Shown: positions 8,432 to 17,417 of the stretch, in pieces
How positions within the stretch are numbered: the first letter of the stretch is position 1
How the letters are laid out: each line of letters starts with the position of its first letter
Assembly (NCBI GenBank): GCA_902761605.1
Contig: CACWLC010000013.1
Coordinates: 1 to 49,763, forward strand
Direction of reading: 5' to 3'
Origin: an uncultured Prevotellaceae bacterium
GTDB taxonomy: Bacteria > Bacteroidota > Bacteroidia > Bacteroidales > Bacteroidaceae
DNA length: 49,763 bases
Program-made: the position numbers and the translations under genes
The notes under the pieces: model-generated
The model's database searches: none
Told to the model about the DNA's origin: nothing
Seen by the model: the letters and a program-made list of their open reading frames with translations, nothing else

Positions 8432-9253
8432 TTAATCTTCTATTTCCTCTTCTGGTGCATCAGGAGCAATCTGATCATAAAACTCATCGATAGCATCAGC
8501 AAAGCCTTCTTCCATATAATTCAGAATAGGCATTTCTTTATCTTTGGCATATTTGAGAAGGTCTTGATTTACATTGGTATCTGCCTGAATGATACCGTCG
8601 CTATAGTCGATGGCGAGTTTACCGAGTTCATTGAAGTCGAAACTGTCATTATACGGCTTAAGCAAATCAGCGGTAGCATCACGGAACTCAACACAGCGCT
8701 TGAAGTTGTCGCCAAGATTCTGGTTAAGACTCCTGGTATAGAGTGATGTGACAACCTTCGCATTGGTATATGAAGGCTCATCGCGATATGCTGTCTTGAT
8801 GTAGAGAGGCACAACGGCACTCATCCATCCCTGACAGTGGATCACGTCAGGCACCCAACGGAGTTTCTTAACAGTCTCAAGAACACCACGCGCAAAGAAA
8901 ATGGCTCGCTCACCATTATCGGAATAGTCGCTACCTTCATCCTGACGCTTACTGAAATAATCGTCATTGTCGATGAAATACACTTGTATCTTGGCAGATT
9001 GTATCGAGGCAACCTTAATAATGAGTGGATGGTCTGTATCATCAATGATAAGATTCATACCAGAGAGACGCTGCACTTCGTGAAGCTGACCTCTGCGCTC
9101 GTTGATATTACCCCATTTGGGCATGAAGATGCGTATTTCATGACTCTTCTCCTGAATGGCCTGGGGGATATCACGGCCTTGGAGCGACATAAGGGTGTCA
9201 GGTACGTAAGGAGCTATCTCCTGATTGATAAAAAGTATCTTTTTCTTTGCCAT
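8432..9253 (-). CDS. Glycogen/starch synthase-like N-terminal-half protein, probably not a full synthase
   Basis: A 273-residue protein that aligns with the N-terminal Rossmann half of GT5 glycogen synthases: KKILFINQEIAPYVP at the start, then SHEIRIFMPKWG, then DVIHCQGWMSAVVPLY. Full enzymes are about 480 residues; the C-terminal GT-B half is absent. The ADP-glucose loop normally reading KTGGL is replaced by PDTLMSL. The N-terminal half alone should not catalyse glucan extension, so a binding or regulatory role is more likely (inference). The C-terminus is very acidic. It is the first gene of an operon with the DUF4270 lipoprotein. Confidence 0.8.
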   Translation of the reverse strand: MAKKKILFINQEIAPYVPDTLMSLQGRDIPQAIQEKSHEIRIFMPKWGNINERRGQLHEVQRLSGMNLIIDDTDHPLIIKVASIQSAKIQVYFIDNDDYFSKRQDEGSDYSDNGERAIFFARGVLETVKKLRWVPDVIHCQGWMSAVVPLYIKTAYRDEPSYTNAKVVTSLYTRSLNQNLGDNFKRCVEFRDATADLLKPYNDSFDFNELGKLAIDYSDGIIQADTNVNQDLLKYAKDKEMPILNYMEEGFADAIDEFYDQIAPDAPEEEIED

Positions 9254-9272
9254 CTTTATTGATTTTACTCTG

Positions 9273-9280
9273 CAAAGTTA
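9273..9280 (-). promoter_or_regulatory. -7 box upstream of the glycogen-synthase-like gene
   Basis: The complement reads TAACTTTG, matching TAnnTTTG, 20 bases before the minus-strand start at 9253. No convincing TTTG is found at the expected -33 distance. Confidence 0.55.
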
Positions 9281-9383
9281 CTAAAAATAATTCTGAAAAC
9301 TGATTTTTTCCACCTTATTTTAGTAAAAAGTGACAGAAAAACCGAATTTTTTTATCTTTTTTGCAAATTTTATCAGATTTTTC

Positions 9384-9414
9384 TTGCAACCTATCTAATA
9401 ATTTTGTATATTTG
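9384..9414 (+). promoter_or_regulatory. Promoter for the AraC-type regulator gene
   Basis: TATATTTG at 9407-9414 with TTG at 9384-9386, 20 bases upstream. A second overlapping -7 match, TAATTTTG, lies at 9399-9406. Transcription would begin about 35 bases before the ATG at 9455. Confidence 0.6.
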
Positions 9415-9454
9415 CAACAAAAATAAATATCAACTTGTAACCATAATTCGTAAT

Positions 9455-9916
9455 ATGGGTAAGTATAACATTACAGAGCTCAAGGAAAAAGAGGCTGCTT
9501 ATCGCAGTTTGGTGAGTCCACGATTAATGGACGAGATGCAGGAAAAGATTATGAATATCATTGTCATGCAGAAGAAGTATCGTGACAAGGACTATTCAGC
9601 AAAGAAGCTTGCAGAGGAACTGGGAACAAACACCAGGTACATCTCTGCTGTGGTAAATGTGCGCTTCCACATGAACTACACCTCATTCGTCAACAAGTAC
9701 CGTATCGACGAGGCTATGTCTATTCTCGTTGATAAGCGTTATCAGGATCTTCGTATGGAGGAAGTGAGCGATATGGTTGGTTTTGCTAATCGTCAGTCAT
9801 TCTATGCTTCATTCTACAAAATCATGGGGACAACACCTCGTGAATATCGTCTGAAGCATCTCCAGCAGCATCCGGCAATGGTTAAACAGCCACGTCGTAA
9901 GAGATCATCTGATTAA
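9455..9916 (+). CDS. AraC-family transcriptional regulator, DNA-binding domain only
   Basis: A 153-residue protein whose C-terminal two thirds is an AraC/XylS double helix-turn-helix: first helix pair around YSAKKLAEELGTNTRYISAVVN and the signature SDMVGFANRQSFYASFYKIMGTTPREYR. The N-terminal 45 residues are helical and too short for a sugar-binding cupin, so the sensor domain is either absent or very small. The basic tail (QPRRKRSSD) may add DNA contact. The dipeptidyl peptidase gene follows after 15 bases; whether it regulates that operon or acts elsewhere is not shown by the sequence. Confidence 0.85.
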   Translation: MGKYNITELKEKEAAYRSLVSPRLMDEMQEKIMNIIVMQKKYRDKDYSAKKLAEELGTNTRYISAVVNVRFHMNYTSFVNKYRIDEAMSILVDKRYQDLRMEEVSDMVGFANRQSFYASFYKIMGTTPREYRLKHLQQHPAMVKQPRRKRSSD

Positions 9917-9921
9917 GGAGG
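9914..9921 (+). promoter_or_regulatory. Strong Shine-Dalgarno sequence before a GTG start
   Basis: TAAGGAGG overlaps the regulator's stop codon and lies 10 bases before GTG at 9932. Such complete Shine-Dalgarno sequences are rare in this window, and it supports the choice of the GTG start for the peptidase. Confidence 0.65.
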
Positions 9922-9931
9922 GCTGGGTATA

Positions 9932-11887
9932 GTGGACTTTGTTTATCAGAGCGAGCGGTTTGCTGATCTGCAACTGCTTCGCTATAAACTTAACGGCTTC
10001 GAAAAATTGTCGCTTAGGCAGAAAATATTCATTTATTATCTCGCCCAAGCGACACTTTTTGGTCGTGATATAACCTTTGATCAGAACGGCAAATATAATC
10101 TTCTGATACGTAAGACACTGGAAACAGTTTATACCGATGCTGATATTGCTCACGATACAGAAGAGTTTCGTAACCTTGAGGTGTATCTGAAACGTGTCTG
10201 GTTCTCGAATGGAATATACCATCACTATGGTTGCGAGAAATTTGAACCTGGATTCTCTGAGCATTATCTGTTGGATGCTCTGAAGAGAGTAGAACCAAAC
10301 AGACTACCTATTGATGGAAAAAACATCTCTTCTGTAGAGGCTCTCTTTGACAAAATAAGACCCGCCATCTTCGACAACACCTTTATGCCTAAGCGGGTGA
10401 ACAAAGCCGATGGTGAGGATCTGGTTATGACTTCGGCATGTAATTTCTACGATGGAGTAACTCAGCAGGAAGCTGAGGATTTCTATCTCCGCATGAAAGA
10501 TGCCGATGCAGAATGTAAAGAACCACCATCATACGGACTTAACTCAACACTCGTAAAGGAGAATGGGGAGATAAAGGAACATGTATGGTGCGCAGATGGC
10601 CTGTATGGTCCTGCTATTCGTAAGATTATATTCTGGTTGGATAAGGCCAAAGAATATGCAGAAAACGATAGCCAAAAGAATCTTATAGAGACGCTAATAA
10701 GTTACTATAAAACAGGTGATTTGGCACTCTTCAATAAATATTCAATTGAATGGGTGTCGGAGCATGATGCAACTATAGATTTTATCAACGGATTCATTGA
10801 GGTATATGGAGATCCGCTGGGATTGAAGGCGTCATGGGAAGGACTTGTGGAATATATAGATGAAGAAGCCACACATCGTACTCAAACGATAAGTAATAAT
10901 GCCCAGTGGTTTGAGGATCACTCACCAGTAGATGCCCGTTTCCGAAAACCAGAAGTAAAGGGTGTAACAGCAAACGCCATCTGTGCTGCGATGCTTGGAG
11001 GAGAGGAGTATCCATCGACCGCAATAGGCATCAACCTTCCGAATGCCGACTGGATTAGAGCACAATATGGTTCTAAGAGTATCACTATCAGCAATATCAC
11101 TGATGCATATAATAAAGCTGCTCATGGGAATGGTTTCAAAGAGGAGTTTGTCATTGATGATACGACTCTGAAACTTATAGAAAAATACGGTGATGTATGC
11201 GATGACCTGCATACAGACCTTCATGAATGTCTGGGACACGGTAGCGGACAACTATTGCCTGAGACAGATCCCGATGCTTTGAAAGCTTATGGAAGTACTA
11301 TTGAGGAAGCCAGGGCCGATCTCTTCGGACTCTATTATATTGCTGATGAAAAGCTGGTGGAGCTGGGGCTTACTCCGGATATGGAGGCATATAAGTCGCA
11401 GTATTATACCTATATGATGAATGGACTGATGACACAGCTGATTCGTATAAAGCCTGGTTGTCAGATAGAAGAGGCTCACATGAGAAATCGTGCTCTTATT
11501 GCTCACTGGTGTTATGAGAACGGCGATGTCTTACATCTTGTAAAGCGCAACGGGAAGACATACCTTGAGATTTCCGACTATGAACAGTTGCGAAGACTGA
11601 TAGCCTCACTGCTTGCCGAGATACAACGCATTAAGAGCGAGGGCGATTATGAGGCAGCAAGAAACCTTGTAGAGCGTTTTGCTGTAAAGGTTGATGCAGA
11701 ACTACATGCTGAGATTCTCGAGAGATACCAAAGACTGGATCTTGCACCATATAAGGGATTTATCAATCCTCAGCTATTGCCTGTATTCGATAATAATGGC
11801 GAGATAATAGATATCCAGGTGTATTATGGAGAAGAATATGCCCATCAGATGCTGAGATACAGTCAGGAGTATGGGACGATGATTTGA
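9932..11887 (+). CDS. Dipeptidyl peptidase III (M49 zinc peptidase)
   Basis: A 651-residue zinc exopeptidase that releases dipeptides from the N-terminus of short peptides. The M49 motif HECLGH is at 431-436, and the third zinc ligand is in EEARADLFGLYY from about 458. The bacterial pentapeptide form HExxGH is replaced here by the common six-residue HECLGH. Start is GTG at 9932: a stop codon lies in frame at 9914 and a strong Shine-Dalgarno precedes it. No signal peptide follows, so a cytosolic location is predicted. It is coupled to the next gene by a TGATG overlap. Confidence 0.92.
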   Translation: MDFVYQSERFADLQLLRYKLNGFEKLSLRQKIFIYYLAQATLFGRDITFDQNGKYNLLIRKTLETVYTDADIAHDTEEFRNLEVYLKRVWFSNGIYHHYGCEKFEPGFSEHYLLDALKRVEPNRLPIDGKNISSVEALFDKIRPAIFDNTFMPKRVNKADGEDLVMTSACNFYDGVTQQEAEDFYLRMKDADAECKEPPSYGLNSTLVKENGEIKEHVWCADGLYGPAIRKIIFWLDKAKEYAENDSQKNLIETLISYYKTGDLALFNKYSIEWVSEHDATIDFINGFIEVYGDPLGLKASWEGLVEYIDEEATHRTQTISNNAQWFEDHSPVDARFRKPEVKGVTANAICAAMLGGEEYPSTAIGINLPNADWIRAQYGSKSITISNITDAYNKAAHGNGFKEEFVIDDTTLKLIEKYGDVCDDLHTDLHECLGHGSGQLLPETDPDALKAYGSTIEEARADLFGLYYIADEKLVELGLTPDMEAYKSQYYTYMMNGLMTQLIRIKPGCQIEEAHMRNRALIAHWCYENGDVLHLVKRNGKTYLEISDYEQLRRLIASLLAEIQRIKSEGDYEAARNLVERFAVKVDAELHAEILERYQRLDLAPYKGFINPQLLPVFDNNGEIIDIQVYYGEEYAHQMLRYSQEYGTMI

Positions 11888-12522
11888 TGGAGATGATAAT
11901 GGAAAATACGGCGATTCGTGAGAAGGTGAAGGAGATAAAGCAGTCATTTCGGCTGATGATGGATGGGGCTGTTGCCAAATCGATGCGTGATAAGGGCCTT
12001 AACTACAAACTGAACTGGGGAGCCACATTACCACGTCTCCGTCAGAAAGCTGACGAGATAGGTTATAATTACGACCTTGCCATAGCGCTGTGGAAAGAAG
12101 ACGTCAGGGAATGTAAGATCCTTGCTACGATGATTATGCCTCCAGATGAAGTGCTCCCTGAGGTAATCGACATATGGATGGAACAGACCACAGAACAAGA
12201 GATAGCAGAACAGGCAGCCTTCAACCTTTATCAGCATCTGCCTTACGCTCCGGAAAAAGCTTATCAGTGGATGGCCTCAGAAAAAGAGCTATACCAACTA
12301 TGCGGTTTCCATATTCTATCTCGAATCTTTATGGCTAAACGCGAACCAAATGAACGGGGAATAAATGAGTTCATAGATCAGGCCGTAGCAGCCCTCAGGG
12401 GTGAAAGTATTGCCGTTCGCAAGGCGGCCCTCTCAACCATACAGCGATTTTCAGAACTGGGCTTGGTGTACGAAAGACTTGCCAAAAGCGCATTAAAACA
12501 AGCTAATTTAGATTTTTTATAG
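11887..12522 (+). CDS. DNA alkylation repair-like HEAT-repeat protein
   Basis: A 211-residue all-helical protein that resembles the DNA alkylation repair (AlkD/AlkC, PF08713) family: short helical repeats, and the segment WKEDVRECKILATMIM where family members carry a basic, DNA-facing helix. AlkD enzymes excise alkylated bases by binding the backbone rather than flipping bases. I cannot confirm the catalytic Trp-Asp-Arg set by eye, so it may be a non-catalytic HEAT protein. ATG at 11887 shares one base with the peptidase stop (TGATG). Confidence 0.65.
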   Translation: MEMIMENTAIREKVKEIKQSFRLMMDGAVAKSMRDKGLNYKLNWGATLPRLRQKADEIGYNYDLAIALWKEDVRECKILATMIMPPDEVLPEVIDIWMEQTTEQEIAEQAAFNLYQHLPYAPEKAYQWMASEKELYQLCGFHILSRIFMAKREPNERGINEFIDQAVAALRGESIAVRKAALSTIQRFSELGLVYERLAKSALKQANLDFL

Positions 12523-12553
12523 ATTATCTCTCTTTTTTCTCTCTAAAAGTTTG

Positions 12554-12561
12554 TACCTTTG
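12554..12561 (+). promoter_or_regulatory. -7 box for the fur-purA-hisS operon
   Basis: TACCTTTG matches TAnnTTTG, 32 bases before the ATG at 12594. No exact TTTG is seen 19-21 bases upstream, where the sequence is T-rich. Confidence 0.6.
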
Positions 12562-12593
12562 TGCGGTTTTTAAAAATCGTGCCCATAAAGTAG

Positions 12594-13094
12594 ATGATAA
12601 ATATTGAAGTCTGGAAGAATGTGTTGCGTATCCTCGACAACTATCTTGAGATGAACAACCATCGCAAGACTCCAGAACGCTATACTATTCTGAAAGCTAT
12701 CTATAATATCGAAGGTCATTTCACGCTTGAAGAATTAAGTGCAAAGCTTGAGCACGACTATAAGTTCCGTGTTAGTAGAGCCACACTCTATAATACCCTG
12801 AATCTCTTTATGCAGTTGCGTCTGGTAATACGTCATCGTTTTCAGGGATCTACCGCTTACGAGGCTTGCTATGATAATACGAGTCACTGTCATCAGATAT
12901 GTACTGTGTGTGGTAAAGTCACAGAAATAAAGTCTACTCTTATTGAGCAGGCCATCGATGCGACACATTTTAAGCGTTTCCGCAAGGATGGATTCACGCT
13001 TTATGTATATGGTATCTGCAGTGTATGTCAGGGAAAGATGACACGTCAGAAAAATCAGGAAAAGAAAAAGAAACTAAACGATAGTAAATTATGA
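12594..13094 (+). CDS. Fur-family metalloregulator
   Basis: A 166-residue Fur/PerR/Zur-type repressor. The winged helix spans about residues 10-85 (RKTPERYTILKAIY, then SRATLYNTLNLF as recognition helix). Two structural-zinc pairs are present, C103-x2-C106 (CTVCGK) and C142-x2-C145 (CSVCQG). The usual His-rich sensor segment before the first pair is reduced to TSHCHQ. The metal or peroxide sensed cannot be told. It is the first cistron before purA (ATGA overlap) and hisS. A Lys-rich tail ends the protein. Confidence 0.85.
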   Translation: MINIEVWKNVLRILDNYLEMNNHRKTPERYTILKAIYNIEGHFTLEELSAKLEHDYKFRVSRATLYNTLNLFMQLRLVIRHRFQGSTAYEACYDNTSHCHQICTVCGKVTEIKSTLIEQAIDATHFKRFRKDGFTLYVYGICSVCQGKMTRQKNQEKKKKLNDSKL

Positions 13095-14362
13095 ACACAG
13101 GTAAAGTTGACGTCCTGCTGGGTCTCCAATGGGGCGACGAAGGTAAAGGCAAGGTGGTCGATGTACTGACCCCGAAGTATGATGTGATAGCTCGTTTCCA
13201 GGGTGGTCCCAATGCAGGACACACTCTTGAGTTCGAAGGACAGAAATACGTTCTTCGTTCTATTCCATCTGGAATCTTCCAGGGTGGTAAGGTAAACATC
13301 ATTGGTAATGGTGTTGTTCTTGCACCAGACCTCTTTATGGACGAGGCAAAGGCACTTGAAGCCAGCGGTCATGATCTTCATTCACGTCTGCACATCTCCA
13401 AGAAGGCTCATCTCATCATGCCTACTCACCGAGTGCTCGACGCTGCCTACGAGGCTCAGAAGGGTAAGGACAAGGTTGGTACCACAGGAAAGGGTATCGG
13501 TCCTACATATACTGACAAGATTTCACGTAATGGCCTGCGTGTTGGTGATATCCTCGATAATTTTGAGGCAAAGTATGCAAAGGCAAAGGCTCGTCATGAG
13601 GCAATCCTTAAGTCGTTGAACTTTGAATATGATATCACCGAGGTAGAGAAGAAATGGCTTGAGGGTATTGAGTATCTGCGTCAGTTCCAGATCGTAGATT
13701 CTGAGCATGAGATAAACAATATCCTGCATAGCGGTAAGAGCATCCTTTGTGAGGGTGCTCAGGGTACTATGCTTGATGTGGACTTCGGAAGCTATCCATT
13801 CGTCACATCATCGAACACTATCTGTGCAGGTGCTTGTACAGGCCTTGGCATCGGACCTAACAAAATCGGTGAGGTATATGGTATTATGAAGGCTTATTGC
13901 ACTCGTGTAGGTGCAGGTCCATTCCCCACAGAACTTTTTGACGAGACAGGAAAGAAGATTCGTGATCTTGGACATGAGTATGGAGCAGTGACAGGTCGTG
14001 AGCGCCGTTGCGGATGGATTGACCTCGTAGCACTGAAATATTCTATTATGGTGAATGGTGTTACTAAGCTCATCATGATGAAGAGTGACGTGCTCGATGG
14101 CTTCGACACCATCAAGGCCTGTGTGGCTTATAAGCAGAATGGCGAACAGATAGATTATTTCCCATACAATATCGAAGACGGTATCGAGCCTGTTTATGAG
14201 GAACTTCCCGGCTGGAAGACTGATATGACGAAGTTCACCTCTGAGGATCAGTTCCCCAAGGAGTTCAAGGATTATATCGCATTCCTGGAGAAACAGCTCG
14301 AGACACCTATTTGTATCATTAGTATCGGTCCTGACCGCGACCAGACAATTGTACGTAAATAA
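13091..14362 (+). CDS. purA: Adenylosuccinate synthetase
   Basis: A 423-residue enzyme that joins IMP and aspartate with GTP to form adenylosuccinate, the first committed step to AMP. The N-terminal signature [12 protein letters not shown] contains the catalytic Asp (residue 16) and the GTP-binding loop; [13 protein letters not shown] and the C-terminal GTP-site segment [11 protein letters not shown] are also present. Length is normal. Its ATG overlaps the Fur gene stop (ATGA) and its TAA shares a base with hisS ATG, so the three genes are tightly coupled. Confidence 0.97.
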   Translation: MNTGKVDVLLGLQWGDEGKGKVVDVLTPKYDVIARFQGGPNAGHTLEFEGQKYVLRSIPSGIFQGGKVNIIGNGVVLAPDLFMDEAKALEASGHDLHSRLHISKKAHLIMPTHRVLDAAYEAQKGKDKVGTTGKGIGPTYTDKISRNGLRVGDILDNFEAKYAKAKARHEAILKSLNFEYDITEVEKKWLEGIEYLRQFQIVDSEHEINNILHSGKSILCEGAQGTMLDVDFGSYPFVTSSNTICAGACTGLGIGPNKIGEVYGIMKAYCTRVGAGPFPTELFDETGKKIRDLGHEYGAVTGRERRCGWIDLVALKYSIMVNGVTKLIMMKSDVLDGFDTIKACVAYKQNGEQIDYFPYNIEDGIEPVYEELPGWKTDMTKFTSEDQFPKEFKDYIAFLEKQLETPICIISIGPDRDQTIVRK

Positions 14363-15717
14363 TGGCAAATAAACCAAGTATACCCAAAGGTACTCGCGAC
14401 TTCGGCCCTGTAGAGATGGCCAAGCGCAACTATATCTTCAATACCATAAGATCTGTATATGAGCTGTATGGCTTCCAGCAGATAGAGACACCTGCTCAGG
14501 AGACCCTTCAGACGCTTATGGGTAAGTATGGTGAGGAAGGTGACAAACTGTTGTTTAAGATTCTAAACAGCGGAGATTATCTCTCAAAGATTGATGATCA
14601 GGAACTGGCAGAACGTAATACACTCCGTCTGGCTTCAAAGATATGCGAGAAAGGGCTTCGATATGACCTCACAGTACCGTTTGCACGTTATGTCGTGATG
14701 CATCGCGAGGAGTTGCAGCTTCCTTTCAAGCGCTATCAGGTGCAGCCAGTATGGCGTGCAGATCGTCCACAAAAAGGTCGCTATCGTGAGTTTTATCAGT
14801 TTGATGGTGATGTCGTTGGCTCAGACTCCCTGCTCAATGAGGTAGAGCTGATGCAGATTGTGGATACTGTCTTCTCACGTTTTAGTGTTCGTGTCCAGAT
14901 AAAGATAAATAACCGTAAGATTCTTACTGGCATCGCAGAAGTTATTGGTGCTGCAGATAAGATTGTAGATATCACTGTTGCCATCGATAAACTTGACAAG
15001 ATAGGTATCGACAATGTTAATGCCGAACTTCGTGAGGATGGTCTTTCAGATGAACAGATTGAGAAACTTCAGCCCATCATCATGCTTGAGGGCACTAATG
15101 AAGAGAAACTCAATACGATTGCTGATGTTCTTTCATCAAGTGAGACAGGCATGAAGGGAGTGGAGGAGTGCCGTTATATCTTGAGTTTCCTTAATGGGCT
15201 TAAGAACGAGATACTGCTTGATCTTACCCTTGCCCGTGGATTAAGCTATTATACAGGAGCTATCTTTGAGGTGAAGGCTCTTGACACTCCTATGGGCAGT
15301 ATCTCTGGTGGCGGACGTTACGATAACCTTACGGGGATTTTCGGAATGCCAGGACTGTCGGGAGTGGGTATCTCTTTCGGAGTTGATCGTATTTACGATG
15401 TACTTAACGCTCTCGACCTCTATCCGAAAGATTCACTTAACACCACTCAGCTTCTATTTATCAACTTTGGAGAAAAAGAGACTGCATATTGTCTGCCTAT
15501 CGCTGCAAAGGTACGTGAGGCAGGTATCCGCACAGAGATTTTCCCTGATGCAGCGAAGATGAAGAAACAAATGAGTTATGCTAATGCAAAGCATATACCA
15601 TTTGTTGCCCTTGCTGGCGAGAATGAGATAGCACAAGGCAAGGTTACTCTAAAGAATATGGAAACAGGAGAACAGAGTCTGGTTACCGCTGAAGAAATAA
15701 TTGATAAATTCAATTAA
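14362..15717 (+). CDS. hisS: Histidyl-tRNA synthetase
   Basis: A 451-residue class II aminoacyl-tRNA synthetase. Visible features: N-terminal [11 protein letters not shown], motif 2 region [23 protein letters not shown], the histidine A box [15 protein letters not shown], motif 3 around [13 protein letters not shown], and an anticodon-binding domain from about residue 355. It attaches histidine to tRNA-His. It is the last gene of the fur-purA-hisS operon, followed by a clear terminator. Confidence 0.97.
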   Translation: MANKPSIPKGTRDFGPVEMAKRNYIFNTIRSVYELYGFQQIETPAQETLQTLMGKYGEEGDKLLFKILNSGDYLSKIDDQELAERNTLRLASKICEKGLRYDLTVPFARYVVMHREELQLPFKRYQVQPVWRADRPQKGRYREFYQFDGDVVGSDSLLNEVELMQIVDTVFSRFSVRVQIKINNRKILTGIAEVIGAADKIVDITVAIDKLDKIGIDNVNAELREDGLSDEQIEKLQPIIMLEGTNEEKLNTIADVLSSSETGMKGVEECRYILSFLNGLKNEILLDLTLARGLSYYTGAIFEVKALDTPMGSISGGGRYDNLTGIFGMPGLSGVGISFGVDRIYDVLNALDLYPKDSLNTTQLLFINFGEKETAYCLPIAAKVREAGIRTEIFPDAAKMKKQMSYANAKHIPFVALAGENEIAQGKVTLKNMETGEQSLVTAEEIIDKFN

Positions 15718-15738
15718 TAGAGATTGCTCAGATAATAA

Positions 15739-15767
15739 AAGAGCCGCCCTGATTCAGGATGGCTCTT
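15739..15767. terminator. Bidirectional terminator between hisS and dcu
   Basis: AAGAGCC and GGCTCTT form the outer 7-bp stem, CCT and AGG extend it inside beyond a G-T pair and one mismatch, and T-rich sequence follows on the plus strand. The two flanking genes converge here. Confidence 0.8.
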
Positions 15768-15786
15768 CTTGGTTTATTTTGCTTTT

Positions 15787-17229
15787 TTAGTAGAAAAGCA
15801 TCGAGAGACAGTAGGCAACAATTGTTGAAACTGATACACTGATAAGACCTGGCATCATGAAAGAGTGGTTGAGAAGATACTTTCCGATGACAGTTGTACC
15901 AGAACGGTCGAAGTTCACTGTTGCAATATCAGAAGGATAGTTAGGAATGAAGAAGTATCCATAAACCGAAGGCAGCACACCCAGCAGAACAGGACCAGGT
16001 ATTCCAAGTGAGTAGGCCAAAGGCAGCATTGATACAACTACAGCACCCTGAGAGTTGATAAGCACTGATACCAGGAAGAATACCAAAGCTATGCTCCAAG
16101 GATGTTCCTTTACTATATCTGCAAGCATTGCCTTCATCTCAGGCATGTAGTTTGAGAAGTAAGTATCAGCCAGCCAGGCAATACCATAAATAGCAACTAC
16201 AGCAACCATACCTGACTGCCAAACCGGACCTGCAACAGCCTTCTTAGGAGCAGCCTTGCAGAATATAATCATAAGAGCTGCAGCTGAGATCATAACAATC
16301 TGAATTACAAGATTCATTGCCAGAGGCTTCTTGAAGAACTCTGTCATGCCCTCAATATGTAACTTTGCCTTAACCAGCTGGTCGGCTGTAAGTGTCAGAC
16401 TTTCATTAATCTGCAAAGGATCTGTACCCTTTATGCCACGCAGAGTGTCGTAAGCAGGAAGCGCATTCTGGAAGATAGCGAAGAATACGATAACGCAGAG
16501 AGCACCGAGGAAGATAAACACAGCATTCTTAGCTGACTGTGGAATCTCCTTGTCGAGAGTTGTAGCAGAACCACCATAGATATACTCGCGCTGTACGGGA
16601 TCCTGAAGCTTAGCAAGGAATTTTGGATCCTTATCGAGGTCGAGACCACGATGATAGCTGGCAGCTGCAGCGGCCATAAGTCCGCATACGCAAGATGGTA
16701 TAGAAACCATGATAACACCAGGAATGGTTATATCGAAGTGATTTGCATTAGAAATGGTTACAAATGCTACTACTGCTGCAGCGATAGGCGAGCAGGTGAT
16801 ACCAACCTGAGAGGCGATAGAAGCCACTCCACAGGGACGCTCAGGACGTATGCCCTTCTTCAGCGCAATGTCGCAGATAATTGGCATCAGGGTGTAAACT
16901 ACGTGACCTGTTCCTACAAGTACTGTAAGGAAGAATGTGGTAAGTGGCGCAAAGAACGTAATGTGGTCTGGATGCTTACGTAACAGTTTCTCTGCTATCT
17001 GGATAAGCCAATCCATACCTCCAGATGCCTGCATAATACCAGCACAGGTAACAGCTGCAATAATAATGTAGATAACATCGGTAGGAGGCGTACCTGGTTT
17101 CAGGCCGAAACCGAAAACGAGAATAGCGAGACCAATACCGGAGATCGCACCAAGAGCGAGCGAACCATAACGTGATCCTACCCACAGAGCTCCTAAAACA
17201 ATACAGAGCTGAAGAATCATTAATACCAT
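15787..17229 (-). CDS. Anaerobic C4-dicarboxylate transporter, DcuA/DcuB type
   Basis: A 480-residue inner-membrane carrier with about 12 hydrophobic segments. The Dcu signature is clear near the N-terminus: IQLASGGMDWL-like IMQASGGMDWLIQIAEKLLRK, then HITFFAPLTTFFLTVLVGTGHVVYTLMP and SQVGITCSPIAAAVVAF. Dcu proteins exchange fumarate, malate, aspartate and succinate in anaerobic respiration, fitting a succinate-producing Bacteroidales. Slightly longer than E. coli DcuB because of a central loop. Start may be 17229 or the ATG at 17220. Confidence 0.9.
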   Translation of the reverse strand: MVLMILQLCIVLGALWVGSRYGSLALGAISGIGLAILVFGFGLKPGTPPTDVIYIIIAAVTCAGIMQASGGMDWLIQIAEKLLRKHPDHITFFAPLTTFFLTVLVGTGHVVYTLMPIICDIALKKGIRPERPCGVASIASQVGITCSPIAAAVVAFVTISNANHFDITIPGVIMVSIPSCVCGLMAAAAASYHRGLDLDKDPKFLAKLQDPVQREYIYGGSATTLDKEIPQSAKNAVFIFLGALCVIVFFAIFQNALPAYDTLRGIKGTDPLQINESLTLTADQLVKAKLHIEGMTEFFKKPLAMNLVIQIVMISAAALMIIFCKAAPKKAVAGPVWQSGMVAVVAIYGIAWLADTYFSNYMPEMKAMLADIVKEHPWSIALVFFLVSVLINSQGAVVVSMLPLAYSLGIPGPVLLGVLPSVYGYFFIPNYPSDIATVNFDRSGTTVIGKYLLNHSFMMPGLISVSVSTIVAYCLSMLFY

Positions 17230-17275
17230 ACGAAATTGAGTTTTAAGTTATGTATACAAGAATCTAATTTGGCTA

Positions 17276-17305
17276 CAAAGTTACGAATTATTTTGGAAAA
17301 TGCAA
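17276..17305 (-). promoter_or_regulatory. Promoter for the dcu gene
   Basis: Reading the minus strand, TAACTTTG (17276-17283) is preceded 19 bases upstream by TTG (17303-17305). Transcription would begin about 40 bases before the dcu start. Confidence 0.65.
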
Positions 17306-17341
17306 GAAATTTACGGAAAAAACTAAAAATTATTTATTTAT

Positions 17342-17372
17342 TTTGCGATATCGGATATTTTTAGTACCTTTG
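17342..17372 (+). promoter_or_regulatory. Promoter for ileS
   Basis: TTTG at 17342-17345 and TACCTTTG at 17365-17372, spacing 19. The ATG of ileS follows at 17418. The divergent dcu promoter is about 40 bases away on the other strand. Confidence 0.8.
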
Positions 17373-17417
17373 CACGCCAAATATAAGAGAATAAAAAATT
17401 AAAGAAAATAGAAATAT

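Noticed and set aside
8432-9253. Functional glycogen synthase (glgA)
   Set aside because: Only the N-terminal half is present and the KTGGL loop is changed, so the glgA name would mislead.
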